Counted from the stretch's first letter, positions 51,783-63,009 are shown. The stretch is 64,000 nt of DNA from Deltaproteobacteria bacterium IMCC39146 (GCA_030005635.1 JARUHP010000009.1:1-64000), one strand, 5' to 3'. The notes: generated by a model not told the origin, from the letters alone. Program-made: numbers and translations.

Positions 51783-52232
51783 TTAAGCCCCCATACTCCG
51801 AATAACGTCGAGGCGTGCCACAACACCAACCATCCGTTCTTCTTTAAGAACCGGCACCAGGTGAACCTTGTTATCGACCATCAAACTGGCAACCTCAGAG
51901 ACCGGGGTTTCAGGCGAACAGGTCACTACATCCGCTGTGCAGATTTCACCAACTTTCCGTGCTGTCACCTTACGAACTGCCTCTGAAAACTTTTTTGGGC
52001 TCTCCAGATAGATAACCCAATCAAAGAGAGAGATGACGGTAGGGATATGAAGGGGCTTGTCCTGTTCAACAAGGTCTGTCTGGGTCACCATACCAACCAG
52101 CAGGCCGTCATCATCAACAACCGGCAGAGCGTTGACCTTGCGTTCAACAAAAATTTTTGCCAGAGCCTTGATTTCGGAATCCTGATGTACGGTATATATT
52201 TGCTTTGTCATGATATCGCCAGCGGTCAGCAT
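51783..52232 (-). CDS. CBS-domain pair protein
   Basis: The 149-residue protein consists of two CBS domains (about residues 1-60 and 90-149; DIMTKQIYTVHQD, NALPVVDDDGLLVGMVTQTDL, VHLVPVLKEERMVGVVARLDV in part). Such pairs bind adenine nucleotides. The partner is unknown. Its ATG follows the nnr stop directly (TAAATG) with AGGAGG inside nnr. Confidence 0.88.
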   Translation of the reverse strand: MLTAGDIMTKQIYTVHQDSEIKALAKIFVERKVNALPVVDDDGLLVGMVTQTDLVEQDKPLHIPTVISLFDWVIYLESPKKFSEAVRKVTARKVGEICTADVVTCSPETPVSEVASLMVDNKVHLVPVLKEERMVGVVARLDVIRSMGA

Positions 52233-53789
52233 TTAAGCCTCCTTTGTCAAAGCCTGCCTTGCAGCAGGGATTTCATGTATAACATCAGTCGCCAGCAACC
52301 CGGCATCACCAAAACTAGAATGTAGTCTGTCAGCAGCGAAACCATGTAGATAAACGCCAAGGGTTGCGGCATCAAAGGCCGTCAGCCCTTGAGCTATAAG
52401 GCTACCGATCAGGCCGGTCAGCACATCGCCCATGCCACCGCTCGCCAAACCAGCATGTCCGGTGGTGTTGATGCACACCTGCCCATCCGGTGAGACGATC
52501 AAAGTACGCGCCCCCTTGAGGACCAGGACCAGCCCATTTTGCATCGCAAAATCACGGGCAACGCTGAAACGGTCAGCCTGAATTTCCGCGACCGATAACC
52601 CCGTCAGTCTGGCCATCTCGCCTGGGTGAGGAGTCAGGACCATCTGACGATCAAGCTGTCCTTCAAGAATGTTGAGATGACCACACAATGCAGCCAGTCC
52701 ATCAGCATCAACAACTATGGGCAGTTCAGAATCTTCTATCAGATGACGAACCAAATCACCCGCCTCTTTACCGAGCCCGAGCCCTGGGCCTACGGACAGA
52801 ACTTGCTTCCCTTCGGCCAGGGAGAGCAAATGACCAAGAGCATTGAGGTTGGCTTGTCCTCGAAAATCTGACAAGGGGGCAGTCATCACTTCTGTAAGTC
52901 GCGAAGCAATGCCCGGTTGGACACTTTGCGGACAAGCCAGCGTCACCAATCCAGCCCCCGCGCGCAAGCCAGCTTCTGCAGCCATCACCGCGGCGCCACA
53001 CTTGCCCGTTGACCCAGCCACAACCAGAAGATGGCCAAAGGTACCCTTATGTCCATCTTGACAGCGCACCGGTAACAAACGTCGAGCTTCAGCAGCACCG
53101 ACCAGCAAACAGTTTGTCGAGACCTTTTCGGTGACTTTGGTCGGGATACCGATATTCGTAACCACCAACTCGCCAACCAGTCCGGCTCCAGGGTAGCTGA
53201 CCTGGCCTATTTTGGGAAAGGCAAAAGAGACTGTTAAGTTTGCATTTACAGCGGTGCCCATAACCCGGCCAGTCGAAGCGTCTACACCAGAGGGGATATC
53301 AACAGCAACAACAGGAGACAGCTGTTGATTAAGCCATTCGACAGCCTTCAGGTTGACCCCTTGTACCGGCTTCGTAAGCCCGGTGCCGAACAGGGCATCA
53401 ACCAAAACCGTCAACTCACCGACGTCATCGAGCGCCCCCATCAGAGCCTTGCCATCAGCAATGAAGGCGACCTGGCCGTTACAATTTTCTAACGCCATCA
53501 GATGAACGGCAGCATCCCCTTTGATGGCATCACGCTCTGCCAGAACCAGAATTTGCACTGCCCATCCGTAGTCCAGAAGGTGTCTGGCTATCGCGTAACC
53601 ATCACCACCATTATTGCCTTTACCTGCCATGATCAGTGCACGAGGTAAATCTGCAGAGGCAAAGCGCTGGACAATTTCATCAGCGACACAACGGCCGGCA
53701 TTCTCCATCAGCACGACTCCGGGAATCCCGATCTCATCGATTGCCTGGCGGTCAACCGCCTGCATTTGCGCAGCAGTCAGGACTTTCAT
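52233..53789 (-). CDS. nnr: Bifunctional NAD(P)H-hydrate epimerase/dehydratase
   Basis: The 518-residue repair enzyme restores damaged NAD(P)H. The N-terminal YjeF epimerase part (residues 1-215) has GVVLMENAGR, GKGNNGGDGYAIARHL and DALFGTGL. The C-terminal ribokinase-like dehydratase (about 235-510) has HKGTFGHLLVVAGS, VLTPHPGEMARL and SGGMGDVLTG. The start overlaps the acpS stop as ATGA, indicating coupling. Confidence 0.92.
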   Translation of the reverse strand: MKVLTAAQMQAVDRQAIDEIGIPGVVLMENAGRCVADEIVQRFASADLPRALIMAGKGNNGGDGYAIARHLLDYGWAVQILVLAERDAIKGDAAVHLMALENCNGQVAFIADGKALMGALDDVGELTVLVDALFGTGLTKPVQGVNLKAVEWLNQQLSPVVAVDIPSGVDASTGRVMGTAVNANLTVSFAFPKIGQVSYPGAGLVGELVVTNIGIPTKVTEKVSTNCLLVGAAEARRLLPVRCQDGHKGTFGHLLVVAGSTGKCGAAVMAAEAGLRAGAGLVTLACPQSVQPGIASRLTEVMTAPLSDFRGQANLNALGHLLSLAEGKQVLSVGPGLGLGKEAGDLVRHLIEDSELPIVVDADGLAALCGHLNILEGQLDRQMVLTPHPGEMARLTGLSVAEIQADRFSVARDFAMQNGLVLVLKGARTLIVSPDGQVCINTTGHAGLASGGMGDVLTGLIGSLIAQGLTAFDAATLGVYLHGFAADRLHSSFGDAGLLATDVIHEIPAARQALTKEA

Positions 53790-54169
53790 AGACGTTCCAG
53801 AATGACAGTGGCAACAGCATAGTCGCCATCGTGGCTATAGGATAAGTGTACCACTCCAACCTGCTTTGCGTTTGCAATCTCGGCAGCTCGCCCGGAGAGT
53901 TGCAGATCAGGACGGCCTAGTTCATCAGGGACAACCTCCATATCAAGCCAACTGATCCCCTCTCGCCAGCCCAAGCCAAAGGCTTTCAGACATGATTCCT
54001 TGGCCGCAAATCGTCCCGCCAGATGAGGGGCAGGGTCTTTTTTGGCAAAAGCATAGTCACGCTCGCCTTGGGTAAAAAGCCGCCCCAACAGGGCGGCCTT
54101 ATTTTCGACAACAAACCTTCGGAATCGTTCGACCCTGGCCAGGTCTGTACCCAAACCAACAATCGGCAT
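53786..54169 (-). CDS. acpS: Holo-[acyl-carrier-protein] synthase
   Basis: The 127-residue enzyme attaches 4'-phosphopantetheine to ACP. Mg2+ and CoA residues lie in VGLGTDLARVERF (Asp) and HLAGRFAAKESCLKAFG (Glu/Lys). VHLSYSHDGDYAVATV ends the protein. It sits between pdxJ and nnr with 2-4 bp gaps. Confidence 0.93.
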   Translation of the reverse strand: MPIVGLGTDLARVERFRRFVVENKAALLGRLFTQGERDYAFAKKDPAPHLAGRFAAKESCLKAFGLGWREGISWLDMEVVPDELGRPDLQLSGRAAEIANAKQVGVVHLSYSHDGDYAVATVILERL

Positions 54170-54171
54170 AA

Positions 54172-54888
54172 TCAGCTTCCACGTACCAGCTCTGACATTT
54201 CCCGTACAGCTCGATCAAGGCCGACCAGAACTGCCCGCGAGATAATGCTATGGCCAATATTGTATTCTTCTACCCCACCCAGTGCCAGCACGGGTCGGAT
54301 ATTATGATAGTTAAGCCCATGTCCGGCATTCACGCCAAGACCCAGCTTTTTGCCCGCCTTGACCGCTTCCTCAATCTTGGTCAACTCCGCCACCTGATCT
54401 TTGCCCTTGGCATCACAGTAGCTTCCAGTATGTATCTCAATAAAATCCGCCTTCACCCTGGTCGAAGCCTTCAGTTGCTCAAGGTCAGGATCCACAAAAA
54501 GGCTTACGGTGATACCTGCCTGATGTAAAAGATCAATATGACGAGACAATTTATCTTTGTGTTTCACAACGTCGAGACCGCCTTCGGTGGTAAGCTCCTG
54601 ACGTTTTTCCGGAACCAGGGTCACGTAATCAGGGACGACTTTCATGGCGATCGCGACCATTTCATCGGTCGATGCCATCTCAAGGTTCAGGTGGGTCTGT
54701 AGGGTACGACGCAGCAACATGACATCGCGGTCCTGGATGTGCCGTCGGTCCTCGCGTAAGTGAACAGTAATACCATCGGCACCAGCCAACTCAGCCATTG
54801 CAGCAGCGGTAACAGGATCCGGGTCCGTACCGCCTCTGGCTTGCCGGATTGTTGCTATATGATCAACGTTAACTCCCAACTTGGCCAT
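54172..54888 (-). CDS. pdxJ: Pyridoxine 5'-phosphate synthase
   Basis: The 238-residue TIM-barrel enzyme of the DXP-dependent vitamin B6 route has [17 protein letters not shown] at the N-terminus and [17 protein letters not shown] (active-site His/Arg). Other elements are [16 protein letters not shown] and [11 protein letters not shown]. It is followed by acpS, the common pdxJ-acpS pair. Confidence 0.94.
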   Translation of the reverse strand: MAKLGVNVDHIATIRQARGGTDPDPVTAAAMAELAGADGITVHLREDRRHIQDRDVMLLRRTLQTHLNLEMASTDEMVAIAMKVVPDYVTLVPEKRQELTTEGGLDVVKHKDKLSRHIDLLHQAGITVSLFVDPDLEQLKASTRVKADFIEIHTGSYCDAKGKDQVAELTKIEEAVKAGKKLGLGVNAGHGLNYHNIRPVLALGGVEEYNIGHSIISRAVLVGLDRAVREMSELVRGS

Positions 54889-54889
54889 A

Positions 54890-56260
54890 TTAGTCTCCTG
54901 TTGTTCCTTCGCCGATCATCCCCTCAACAAGTGAAGCTATTTCATTTGCCATCCCGGTAATTTCAGCCTGGTCCTGCCCCTCAAGCATAATTCTCATCAA
55001 GGCCTCGGTACCCGAATAACGGATAAGGACCCGCCCGGTATCGCCCAGACGTTTCTCCACGGCTGAGATTAACGCTTCAACTTCAGGGAGTTCCTTAATG
55101 GCGCGCCGCTCCCGTACACGAACGTTAACCAGCACTTGAGGTAAGGCCGTCATCACCGAAGCCAACTCGGAAAGCGGCTTATCGCTTTTTTGCAGAATAG
55201 CCAGGACCTGCAACGCTGAGATCATGCCGTCGCCGGTCGTATTATGATCCAGGAAAATCATGTGACCGGACTGTTCACCTCCGAAACGATAACCGCTGCG
55301 ACGCATCTCTTCCACCACGTAACGATCACCTACATCGGTTTTAATCACCTGGCCACCGGCCTTTCGCAGGGCAATATCCAGCCCCATATTCGACATAACA
55401 GTGCTTACCACCGTACTCTGTGGCAACTTATTACGTTTAATCAGGTCGATTCCGCAAATTGCCATAATATGGTCGCCATCAACTTCTTTGCCATTCTCGT
55501 CAACAAAAATGCAACGGTCGGCATCACCATCAAGAGCAATCCCCAGATCAGCACCATGTTCACGCACAGCAGCAGAGATAACTTCGGGGTATGTGGAGCC
55601 ACAACCATCGTTAATATTGGTGCCATTCGGATTGACGCCATAAGCGAACACTTCAGCACCCAACTCTTCAAGGACAGCAGGAGCCACGCGATAAGCAGCA
55701 CCATGCCCACAATCCAACACAATTTTAAGCCCAGTCAGATCAAGCTCCCTGGGAAAAGTGTGCTTCAAAAAGACGATATAACGGCCCACGGCGTCGTCAA
55801 CCCGAAAAGCCTTGCCTACTTCCTCAGCTGTTGGGCGCAATGAATCGATTCGATCCGAAAAGATCAGATCTTCTATCTGCAGTTCCAATTCATCTGGAAG
55901 CTTAAAACCGTCTCGTGCAAAAAACTTGATACCGTTATCCTGATAAGGATTGTGCGAAGCTGAGATAACCACACCAGCATCGGCACGCATAGATGCAGTA
56001 ATAAAAGCAATGGCCGGGGTCGGCAAAGGACCGACCAAAAGAACATCAACACCCATGGAACAAATTCCTGCGGCAAGGGCGTTCTCTATCATGTAACCTG
56101 AGAGACGCGTATCTTTGCCAATCACAATTCTGCTACGTCGATCCTCGTGTTTAAAAACGTAAGCGGCTGCGCGACCAAGCTGCATAGCCATTTCAGTTGT
56201 TATCGGGTGGATATTCGCGACGCCACGCACCCCGTCTGTTCCAAATAGTTGTTTTGCCAT
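54890..56260 (-). CDS. glmM: Phosphoglucosamine mutase
   Basis: The 456-residue enzyme converts glucosamine-6-P to glucosamine-1-P for peptidoglycan and LPS. The phospho-serine loop is [18 protein letters not shown] (in part), the metal loop [12 protein letters not shown], the sugar loop [10 protein letters not shown] and the phosphate loop [13 protein letters not shown]. The ATG overlaps the ybbR stop. The cdaA-cdaR(ybbR)-glmM order is a classic conserved c-di-AMP operon. Confidence 0.95.
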   Translation of the reverse strand: MAKQLFGTDGVRGVANIHPITTEMAMQLGRAAAYVFKHEDRRSRIVIGKDTRLSGYMIENALAAGICSMGVDVLLVGPLPTPAIAFITASMRADAGVVISASHNPYQDNGIKFFARDGFKLPDELELQIEDLIFSDRIDSLRPTAEEVGKAFRVDDAVGRYIVFLKHTFPRELDLTGLKIVLDCGHGAAYRVAPAVLEELGAEVFAYGVNPNGTNINDGCGSTYPEVISAAVREHGADLGIALDGDADRCIFVDENGKEVDGDHIMAICGIDLIKRNKLPQSTVVSTVMSNMGLDIALRKAGGQVIKTDVGDRYVVEEMRRSGYRFGGEQSGHMIFLDHNTTGDGMISALQVLAILQKSDKPLSELASVMTALPQVLVNVRVRERRAIKELPEVEALISAVEKRLGDTGRVLIRYSGTEALMRIMLEGQDQAEITGMANEIASLVEGMIGEGTTGD

Positions 56261-56982
56261 TATTCTGGTTTTACCCCCTCATGGTTTCTTGCTTCTGGTG
56301 ATTCCACTACAGGTTGCGGTGGCACATAGCCAGGGTCAGACTGTAGTACAACTTGAACTTCTACGGTCTTGGTTTCCTTCAGGTCAGTGTAGTTGCCAAT
56401 ATAGTTGATCGCCACGGCCTGGGAGAAGCTCTCTTGGACGTTAGTTAGATCGACCCCTTCGGTAAAGACTTCTGATACGCCTTTAAGCTCACTTTCAGCC
56501 CCGGCTACAACCACTTTCCCAGGGACGGACTTAGAGGCTTTCACAATAAAACCGACGGCCGGTTCGCCAGTCAGCACAACCCGAACCGGAACTTCACGCT
56601 CACGCACCCGATCAAGCTTGACATCAACATAAGATGGAGAGATCCGGGTGATTTTCAAACCACTTGGGATATTAAGACTCTCCTCCAGACGTTTGAAAGA
56701 GGTCACTCCTGCGGAGAGCCCCGTCAAGTCGACAGCCAGGCTGATATCTCCCGGGCTGAGGTTCACCTGCAAGGCACGCGGCCCGCTGATCCTGATCGCA
56801 ACGGAAGTAGGAACTTCGCTGGCGATCATCAGCTCTTCAGGGAGGTTCTCATATTCGAGCGGCACAATGTGGTTAACTTCCATGCGGCTCTCGCCCATGA
56901 CAAAGAACCACAGGACTACGGCGAAAGCCAAAGAGATAAATTTCAACAACCAGTTTTCGAAAATCTTGTCGATCATGCTCAA
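56260..56982 (-). CDS. cdaR: YbbR-domain protein (CdaR-like)
   Basis: The 240-residue protein is anchored by one N-terminal helix ([20 protein letters not shown]). The extracytoplasmic part contains about two to three YbbR repeats ([23 protein letters not shown] in part; [18 protein letters not shown]). It probably modulates the diadenylate cyclase encoded just upstream (ATGA overlap). Confidence 0.85.
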   Translation of the reverse strand: MSMIDKIFENWLLKFISLAFAVVLWFFVMGESRMEVNHIVPLEYENLPEELMIASEVPTSVAIRISGPRALQVNLSPGDISLAVDLTGLSAGVTSFKRLEESLNIPSGLKITRISPSYVDVKLDRVREREVPVRVVLTGEPAVGFIVKASKSVPGKVVVAGAESELKGVSEVFTEGVDLTNVQESFSQAVAINYIGNYTDLKETKTVEVQVVLQSDPGYVPPQPVVESPEARNHEGVKPE

Positions 56983-57758
56983 CTCTTCGCACCGCGTTTT
57001 CGACGCGGTTCAAGCAGACGCTTAAGAACTTTTTTCAAGGTCGTCACTTCGAGGTCACGGGTTATCTTACCGCCCACAACCACTGAGATGAAACCAGTTT
57101 CCTCCGAAACCACGATGACAACAGCATCGACCAACTCCGTCAACCCGATCGCAGCGCGATGACGGGTTCCATAGCGCGGACTGATATCGACGTTCTGGGT
57201 CAGCGGCAAGAAACAACCAGCCTGCGTAATCCGGCCTCGCTGAATAATAACAGCGCCATCGTGAATGGGTGAAGCAGTATTGAAGATCGAATGGATCAGG
57301 TCACTGGACGGCTTGGCATCCAGCTCAACTCCGACATCGAGAAAATCATTAAGGCCTGTTTCGCGCTCTATAACGATCAGGGCTCCAAGCTGCCTCTGCG
57401 CAAGAGCAACACAGCTCCTGCATAACTCATCGATAACACGGGTTTCTTCTCGAAAAGAGAGGTCAGCAAAGAACGGGTTGCGACCTACATGAATCAGGGC
57501 GCGACGGATATCGTGTTGAAAAAGGACGACGATCACCAAAATGATCGAGGAGAGGAAATTATTGAGAATCCAGTTGAGGGTGTAGAGGCCGCCAATCTGT
57601 GAAGCAACGTAGACAATCAAAAGCACAGCGAGGCCGACCAACATCTGCACGGCCCGGGTGCCTTGAATAAGGAGCAAAATCCGATAAATAATAAAGGCGA
57701 CCAGAAAGATGTCGAACAAATCCAGAAGCCATCGGAAATTTGTCAACATCTCAAACAT
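56979..57758 (-). CDS. cdaA: Diadenylate cyclase CdaA
   Basis: The 259-residue membrane enzyme condenses two ATP to c-di-AMP. Three N-terminal helices (residues 10-80) precede the DAC domain, which shows SPIHDGAVIIQRGRI (catalytic Asp-Gly-Ala) and RYGTRHRAAIGLTE (Arg-His-Arg). Its operon partners cdaR and glmM match the widespread CdaA control module. Confidence 0.93.
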   Translation of the reverse strand: MFEMLTNFRWLLDLFDIFLVAFIIYRILLLIQGTRAVQMLVGLAVLLIVYVASQIGGLYTLNWILNNFLSSIILVIVVLFQHDIRRALIHVGRNPFFADLSFREETRVIDELCRSCVALAQRQLGALIVIERETGLNDFLDVGVELDAKPSSDLIHSIFNTASPIHDGAVIIQRGRITQAGCFLPLTQNVDISPRYGTRHRAAIGLTELVDAVVIVVSEETGFISVVVGGKITRDLEVTTLKKVLKRLLEPRRKRGAKS

Positions 57759-57774
57759 TCAGTACATCCCCTGT

Positions 57775-58680
57775 CTACACTAAGAAAGGCTTGCTCGCTA
57801 CCCACTCCGCTCCGTCACATACAGCCTGAGCCATTAATACAGTCTGACGCGCAGCAGCAACATCATGGACCCGAAATATGCGGGCGCCCCCTGCGTAACC
57901 GAGTGCAAGAGTAGCCATAGTTCCAAGCAAACGATCAGCAGGAACCGGTTGATCCAGGACCTGGCCTATAAATCTTTTTCGAGACGTTCCTAACATGACC
58001 GGTCGTCCCAACTCCACCAGAGTTGCCGTCTGCCTCAAAAGTTCAAGGTTGCCGACAGCATCTTTACCAAAACCGATACCAGGGTCGATGGCAATCTTGT
58101 CATGAGCCACCCCGGCCTGCTCTGCACAGAGAATGCTCTTCTGTAGTGAAGAGACAACGCTCCCGACCACATCATTGTAAGTAGTGTTCCGTTGCATGGC
58201 TTCAGGCTTGCCGCGGGTATGCATCACGATCAAACCGGCACCGGATGCTGCAACAACACCGGCCATTTGTGGATCGTAAGTCAGGCCGCTGATATCGTTA
58301 ACAAACTCAACACCGGAGGCGATAGCAGCTGCAGCAACCGCACTCTTGTTGGTGTCGATGGAGAGCGGCAGCGCCAGCTCCCGGGTCAAGGCTTCAATCA
58401 CCGGCATCACCCGGTCTAGCTCTTTGGCCTCGCTGACCGGCGGGGCACCGGGCCGCGTGCTTTCACCACCTATGTCAATCAGAGCGGCACCGTCACGGGC
58501 CATGTCATGTGCCTGTTCAAGAGCCTTATCAAGCGAGTAGTAACGACCACCATCTGAGAATGAATCAGGCGTTACATTCAGGATGCCGACTATACATGGC
58601 GCCTGCAGATCCAGTCGCAAGGTTCGTCCCACAAGATAGGCTTGCGCCGAACCGGGATGTGCGACCAGCCCTTTAATCAT
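57775..58680 (-). CDS. folP: Dihydropteroate synthase
   Basis: The 301-residue TIM-barrel enzyme joins pABA and pterin pyrophosphate in folate synthesis. It carries [14 protein letters not shown] and [15 protein letters not shown]. The pterin site includes DPGIGFGKD. It overlaps the ftsH stop (ATGA) and lies 16 bp before cdaA. Confidence 0.94.
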   Translation of the reverse strand: MIKGLVAHPGSAQAYLVGRTLRLDLQAPCIVGILNVTPDSFSDGGRYYSLDKALEQAHDMARDGAALIDIGGESTRPGAPPVSEAKELDRVMPVIEALTRELALPLSIDTNKSAVAAAAIASGVEFVNDISGLTYDPQMAGVVAASGAGLIVMHTRGKPEAMQRNTTYNDVVGSVVSSLQKSILCAEQAGVAHDKIAIDPGIGFGKDAVGNLELLRQTATLVELGRPVMLGTSRKRFIGQVLDQPVPADRLLGTMATLALGYAGGARIFRVHDVAAARQTVLMAQAVCDGAEWVASKPFLV

Positions 58681-60569
58681 TCCTCAACAACAGAAGTTTC
58701 CGCAGCGACTGTCTCGGCAGAAGTGTCGTCAGAGTCAGCAACCTTTTCAGCGGGGGCCTCCTCACCAAAAACCATAGCCCTGATCTCGCTTCCATCCATG
58801 TTCTCACGCTCCAGCAAAGTCTCTGAGACTTCGATCAGAGTATCTTTGTGTTGCGACAGGATGGCACTGGTCCGAGTATAGTTTTCCTCGACAATGCGAC
58901 GAATCTCATCATCGATAGCAAAAGCGGTTGCCTCACTGTAATTCTTGACGTGACCATAATCACGACCGAGGAAGACCTCCCCCTCTTTTTCGCCATAAGA
59001 TAAAGGCCCCAACCTTTCGCTCATACCCCATTCACAGACCATTTTACGGGCAATCGCAGTCGCACGCTCAAGATCATTTGAGGCGCCGGTGGTGACACTT
59101 TCAAAAACCAGTTCCTCAGCAATTCGCCCCCCAAGCAGGGTGCAAATCTTAATATTCAGTCCGTCAGCCGTTTCGTTATATTTTTCTTCTGCGGGCAAAT
59201 ACATGGTTACGCCCATGGCACGGCCACGAGGAATAATCGAAACCTTGTGAACCGGATCAGCCTCCGGAATATACATGGCAACCAGGGCATGCCCGGCCTC
59301 ATGATAGGCTGTCACCTTCTTCTCTTCCTCGGTAATGACCATGGACCGCCGTTCGGCCCCCATCATAACCTTGTCCTTCGCGGCCTCAAGGTCTTGTCTG
59401 TTGACTTCATTCTTATCGGCACGAGCAGCAAGCAGGGCCGCTTCATTCACCAGGTTCTCGAGATCAGCGCCAGAGAAGCCAGGGGTTCCCTTGGCAATCA
59501 CTTCGAGATCAACATCCTCACCAAGAGGAACCTTGCGTGCATGCACCTGCAAAATTTTAGAGCGACCACGAACATCCGGACGCGGCACCACGACCTGACG
59601 GTCAAAACGACCGGGACGCAAAAGAGCCGGGTCAAGAACATCCGGACGGTTGGTAGCGGCAATCAGGATAACGCCTTCATTCGACTCAAAGCCATCCATC
59701 TCAACCAGCAGCTGGTTGAGCGTCTGCTCCCGCTCATCATGACCACCACCCATACCGGCACCACGATGGCGACCGACAGCGTCGATCTCATCGATGAAGA
59801 TAATGCAAGGAGCATTTTTTTTGCCCTGCACAAAAAGGTCACGTACGCGACTGGCACCAACGCCAACAAACATTTCGACGAAGTCAGAGCCAGAGATAGA
59901 GAAAAAAGGCACACCCGCTTCACCGGCAATGGCTCTACCCAGTAAGGTTTTCCCTGTTCCAGGAGCACCGACCAACAAGACACCTTTCGGAATGCGCCCA
60001 CCGAGACGAGAGAACTTTTTTGGATCCTTCAGGAAGGCGACGACTTCTTCAAGTTCATCCTTAGCTTCGTCAATTCCAGCCACATCGTTGAAGGTGATCT
60101 TGGCTGAAGATTCACTAAGCAGCTTGGCACGACTCTTACCAAAGCTCATAGCCTTGCCACCACCAGACTGCATCTGTCGCATAAAGAAGATCCAGACGGC
60201 GATCAAGAGAAGGATAGGCCCCCACGAGACCAAAAGAGACATCCAAAAGCTGTTGCCTTCATCGGGCTCAGCTTCAATGGCGACACCCTGCGCGCGCAAC
60301 ATACTGATAAGATCAGGATCATCCGGAGCATAAGTCTTGAATGCCGAACCATCAGCGTAGGTTCCCTCAAGGTTAGATCCCTGAATAGTCACATCTGCGA
60401 CCTCGCCCTCTTCCAGGGCAGCCAGGAAGGTCGTATACGGAACAGGTTTGAGGTCACGACCCTGCTGGGTCATCATATTGAACAGCATGATCATCACTAA
60501 TGAGATGACCAGCCAAAGAGCCAAATTCTTGTAAAACTGATTCACGTTACCCCCTAAGGCTAAAAACAC
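58677..60569 (-). CDS. ftsH: ATP-dependent zinc metalloprotease FtsH
   Basis: The 630-residue membrane AAA+ protease degrades misfolded membrane and regulatory proteins. Two N-terminal helices flank a periplasmic domain (about 35-115). The AAA module has [25 protein letters not shown] and the SRH region. The zinc site is [11 protein letters not shown] with the distal Asp in the C-terminal half. A Glu/Ala-rich tail ends it. It is followed by folP in the usual order. Confidence 0.96.
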   Translation of the reverse strand: MFLALGGNVNQFYKNLALWLVISLVMIMLFNMMTQQGRDLKPVPYTTFLAALEEGEVADVTIQGSNLEGTYADGSAFKTYAPDDPDLISMLRAQGVAIEAEPDEGNSFWMSLLVSWGPILLLIAVWIFFMRQMQSGGGKAMSFGKSRAKLLSESSAKITFNDVAGIDEAKDELEEVVAFLKDPKKFSRLGGRIPKGVLLVGAPGTGKTLLGRAIAGEAGVPFFSISGSDFVEMFVGVGASRVRDLFVQGKKNAPCIIFIDEIDAVGRHRGAGMGGGHDEREQTLNQLLVEMDGFESNEGVILIAATNRPDVLDPALLRPGRFDRQVVVPRPDVRGRSKILQVHARKVPLGEDVDLEVIAKGTPGFSGADLENLVNEAALLAARADKNEVNRQDLEAAKDKVMMGAERRSMVITEEEKKVTAYHEAGHALVAMYIPEADPVHKVSIIPRGRAMGVTMYLPAEEKYNETADGLNIKICTLLGGRIAEELVFESVTTGASNDLERATAIARKMVCEWGMSERLGPLSYGEKEGEVFLGRDYGHVKNYSEATAFAIDDEIRRIVEENYTRTSAILSQHKDTLIEVSETLLERENMDGSEIRAMVFGEEAPAEKVADSDDTSAETVAAETSVVEE

Positions 60570-60642
60570 CTGAAATATACGGTGTTTGGCGTTTTAAAAG
60601 CATTGGAAACTTTATCATATCGGTATTCCTATCACAAGTCGA

Positions 60643-62013
60643 TTATGAGTCTACTTTAGTCTTAATTTCGATTCTTAAAAGCGGCTTGTCCGGCAAGGGC
60701 CACCGCACTTCAGACCGACGCATGCCGACAACCCAGAGGATCTCTTTGTCTTTAACCAGAACCAAGGCGTTCTGTCGTTCCTCGCGTGTCAATTTAAGGT
60801 CAACAAAAAGGTCCTGAAGTTTCTTTGTTCCCTTCATCCCAGAAGGACGAAAACGATCTCCCGCCTCACAACTTCTAACATACAACGGGAACGATAATGA
60901 TACTGCGGAGAACTCAACAACGCTTCTGCTCTCGGCAAGTGGAGACTCCTCCAGCGTGACACTCAAGATTCGGTTATCCGACAAGCAGTAATCTCCAGGA
61001 GATGTTAACTCACAGTGAAAAGGGGCGACAGTTGCTGGCGCTTCTCTTCGGAACACGAGGACATCATATCGACGTGCGACCCAGGCCCCCGGCAGGTCCA
61101 GTGCTCCCTGCGGCTCCCCTTCATTGGCCAGCACCATAATGTCAGCGGTATGTGCTGCAGTGATGCCACGTAAGTCACCACGCACTTTTGCCAAAGCTGC
61201 CCGGACCAGACGACCCGTCAACGCCTGAGGTAAAGCAAGCAGACCCTTCCGACGAAGAACATATTCATCGCCCAACCATTGGCCATGCTTTGGAAGCTCA
61301 CGAGCAACCAGATCAGACCAGAAATCCTCATCCTGCTGCATCTGTTCACAAAGGCCAGCAAGCTGCATGCGTATATTCGGGTTGAATTCTGCCAGAGTTG
61401 GAAGCAATTGATGGCGGATACGGTTGCGCGTAAAGCGTTGATCAAGGTTACTCAGATCCTCACGCCATTCAAGGCCTTCCGATTGAATATAGTCCAGAAG
61501 TTCCTGACGAGAAAAAGGCAACAGTGGCCTCACAATAGGACCGTTAATTGGCCTCATGCCGGCCAATCCTGTGACACGACTGCCGCGCAAAAGACGCAGA
61601 AGGAAGGTTTCCGACTGGTCATCTGCGTGTTGCCCAAGGGCGACCAGATGACAGCCACGCACCTGAGCAGTCTTGAGCAGAAAATCGCGACGTATATCCC
61701 TGGCGGTCTCTTCCAGGCTGCCTTTTCTTTGCCGGGCAGCCTCGGCCACATCCAGGCGTTCAGCGGTTAAGTGAACACCAAGACCGGCGCACAACTCTGC
61801 AACAAAACGTGCATCATCAGGGCTTTCAGGACGCAAAGAGTGATCAAGGTGTGCTGCGTCCAAGTGGAGTTGTAGAGGTACAGACAGATGATGAAGAAGC
61901 GTAAGCAAAGCAACCGAATCTAAACCGCCGGAAACAGCCACAAGAACGCAACTGCCGGAAGGGATGCAACCGGACTGCAGAAGCGACTTATGAAAGCGTT
62001 TCTGTAGAGACAT
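60643..62013 (-). CDS. tilS: tRNA(Ile)-lysidine synthase
   Basis: The 456-residue N-type ATP pyrophosphatase puts lysine on C34 of tRNA-Ile2. The PP-loop is VLVAVSGGLDSVALL, with LDAAHLDHSLRPES and LGQHADDQSETFLLRLLRG (in part) following. A TilS C-terminal domain (about residues 370-450, CEAGDRFRPSGMKGTKKLQDLF in part) is present. It lies upstream of ftsH as in many bacteria. Confidence 0.93.
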   Translation of the reverse strand: MSLQKRFHKSLLQSGCIPSGSCVLVAVSGGLDSVALLTLLHHLSVPLQLHLDAAHLDHSLRPESPDDARFVAELCAGLGVHLTAERLDVAEAARQRKGSLEETARDIRRDFLLKTAQVRGCHLVALGQHADDQSETFLLRLLRGSRVTGLAGMRPINGPIVRPLLPFSRQELLDYIQSEGLEWREDLSNLDQRFTRNRIRHQLLPTLAEFNPNIRMQLAGLCEQMQQDEDFWSDLVARELPKHGQWLGDEYVLRRKGLLALPQALTGRLVRAALAKVRGDLRGITAAHTADIMVLANEGEPQGALDLPGAWVARRYDVLVFRREAPATVAPFHCELTSPGDYCLSDNRILSVTLEESPLAESRSVVEFSAVSLSFPLYVRSCEAGDRFRPSGMKGTKKLQDLFVDLKLTREERQNALVLVKDKEILWVVGMRRSEVRWPLPDKPLLRIEIKTKVDS

Positions 62014-62029
62014 AGAACCATCACCTGAA

Positions 62030-62068
62030 ACGCAGAACCCCCTTCCGGAGATGGAAGAGGGTTCTGTC
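62030..62068 (-). terminator. Hairpin downstream of tRNA-Met
   Basis: The arms CAGAACCC (62033-62040) and GGGTTCTG (62059-62066) have an inner CCTTCC/GGAAG stem. The tail is only weakly T-rich, so read-through into tilS is possible. Confidence 0.55.
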
Positions 62069-62072
62069 AGTG

Positions 62073-62149
62073 TGGTGGCGGTGCAGAGATTCGAACTCCG
62101 GACACTGCGGATATGAGCCGCATGCTCTAACCAACTGAGCTACACCGCC
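62073..62149 (-). tRNA. tRNA-Met (anticodon CAT, elongator type)
   Basis: The 77-nt gene has acceptor GGCGGTG/CACCGCC, D-arm AGCTCAGTTGGTTAGAGC, anticodon stem GCGG with loop CTCATAT (CAT), T-loop TTCGAAT and encoded CCA. The paired first base separates it from the initiator. A tRNA-Ile2 identity with modified C34 cannot be excluded from sequence alone. Confidence 0.88.
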
Positions 62150-62159
62150 AAAAACCAGC

Positions 62160-62188
62160 AAGCCGCCAAACCGGCGGCCTTTATTTTT
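62160..62188. terminator. Hairpin between the two tRNA genes
   Basis: The arms GCCGCC (62162-62167) and GGCGGC (62173-62178) have T-rich sequence on the plus-strand side (CTTTATTTTTT). It may separate or help process the tandem tRNAs. Confidence 0.45.
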
Positions 62189-62265
<77 letters not shown>

Positions 62266-62324
62266 ACAGGATTTTGGAATCTACCCGTCCCTCTGCATGA
62301 TGTCAAGAAAAAAAACTCACCCCT

Positions 62325-62987
62325 TTATCGCTTCCTGACAAGAGCTGATAAGCGCTCTTTATCCTTCAATAGAGCAGCAGTAGTGTCGGCCCCCTCTCGG
62401 TTACTATAGGGCCCTGCCAAGACCCGGTACCAGACACCCTTGTCGCCAAGGTCTGCGCTCTCAATAAAGGTCGAAAGTTTATATAGCTTGAGCCGTGCAG
62501 CCAACCTCTTGGCGTCCTCACCGGTACGAAAAGAAGCGATCTGCACAACAAAAGAACCTTCCGCAGAAACAGTCGGGATGGTTACCTGCTTAGGCAAAGC
62601 AGCAACCGTCTTCACGCCTGCTTGTTTAACGGTAGGTTTAGGTTTCGCCTGCACAGCCTTTATCGGCTGCTCTAGTGGCAGATTGATGCCACTGCCAAGG
62701 GGCGCCTGCTTGCCCTTCGGCAGGTTATCATAAAAGGTTAATCGCTCCGGTATTTCCGGTGACGTTGCTTCCTGCGGAGGCGCTGGGGGTACAATCTGAG
62801 TCACCTTGGCAGGGGCTGAGGAATCCACCTCTGCAATTAAGCCCTGACTAGAAACATTCCTTTGTCCGAACATCACCCCAAGAGAAAAGCTGACAGCTGC
62901 GACCGCAATGATCAAAACAACAATCAACATTAGCTGCTTGCGTTCGATTCGTCGCTGAGTTCTCGATAAAACCGGTTGCACCATCAT
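62325..62987 (-). CDS. SPOR-domain membrane protein
   Basis: The 220-residue protein has a basic cytoplasmic N-terminus, one membrane helix (LMLIVVLIIAVAAVSFSLGVMF in part), a Pro/Lys-rich periplasmic linker (residues 60-145) and a C-terminal SPOR domain (FVVQIASFRTGEDAKRLAARL in part, WYRVLAGPYSNREGADTTA). SPOR domains bind denuded peptidoglycan at division septa. GGAGGG (62993-62998) supports the ATG at 62987 or 62984. It follows argS by 22 bp. Confidence 0.85.
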   Translation of the reverse strand: MMVQPVLSRTQRRIERKQLMLIVVLIIAVAAVSFSLGVMFGQRNVSSQGLIAEVDSSAPAKVTQIVPPAPPQEATSPEIPERLTFYDNLPKGKQAPLGSGINLPLEQPIKAVQAKPKPTVKQAGVKTVAALPKQVTIPTVSAEGSFVVQIASFRTGEDAKRLAARLKLYKLSTFIESADLGDKGVWYRVLAGPYSNREGADTTAALLKDKERLSALVRKR

Positions 62988-63009
62988 CCCCACCCTCCGT
63001 GGTGAACAG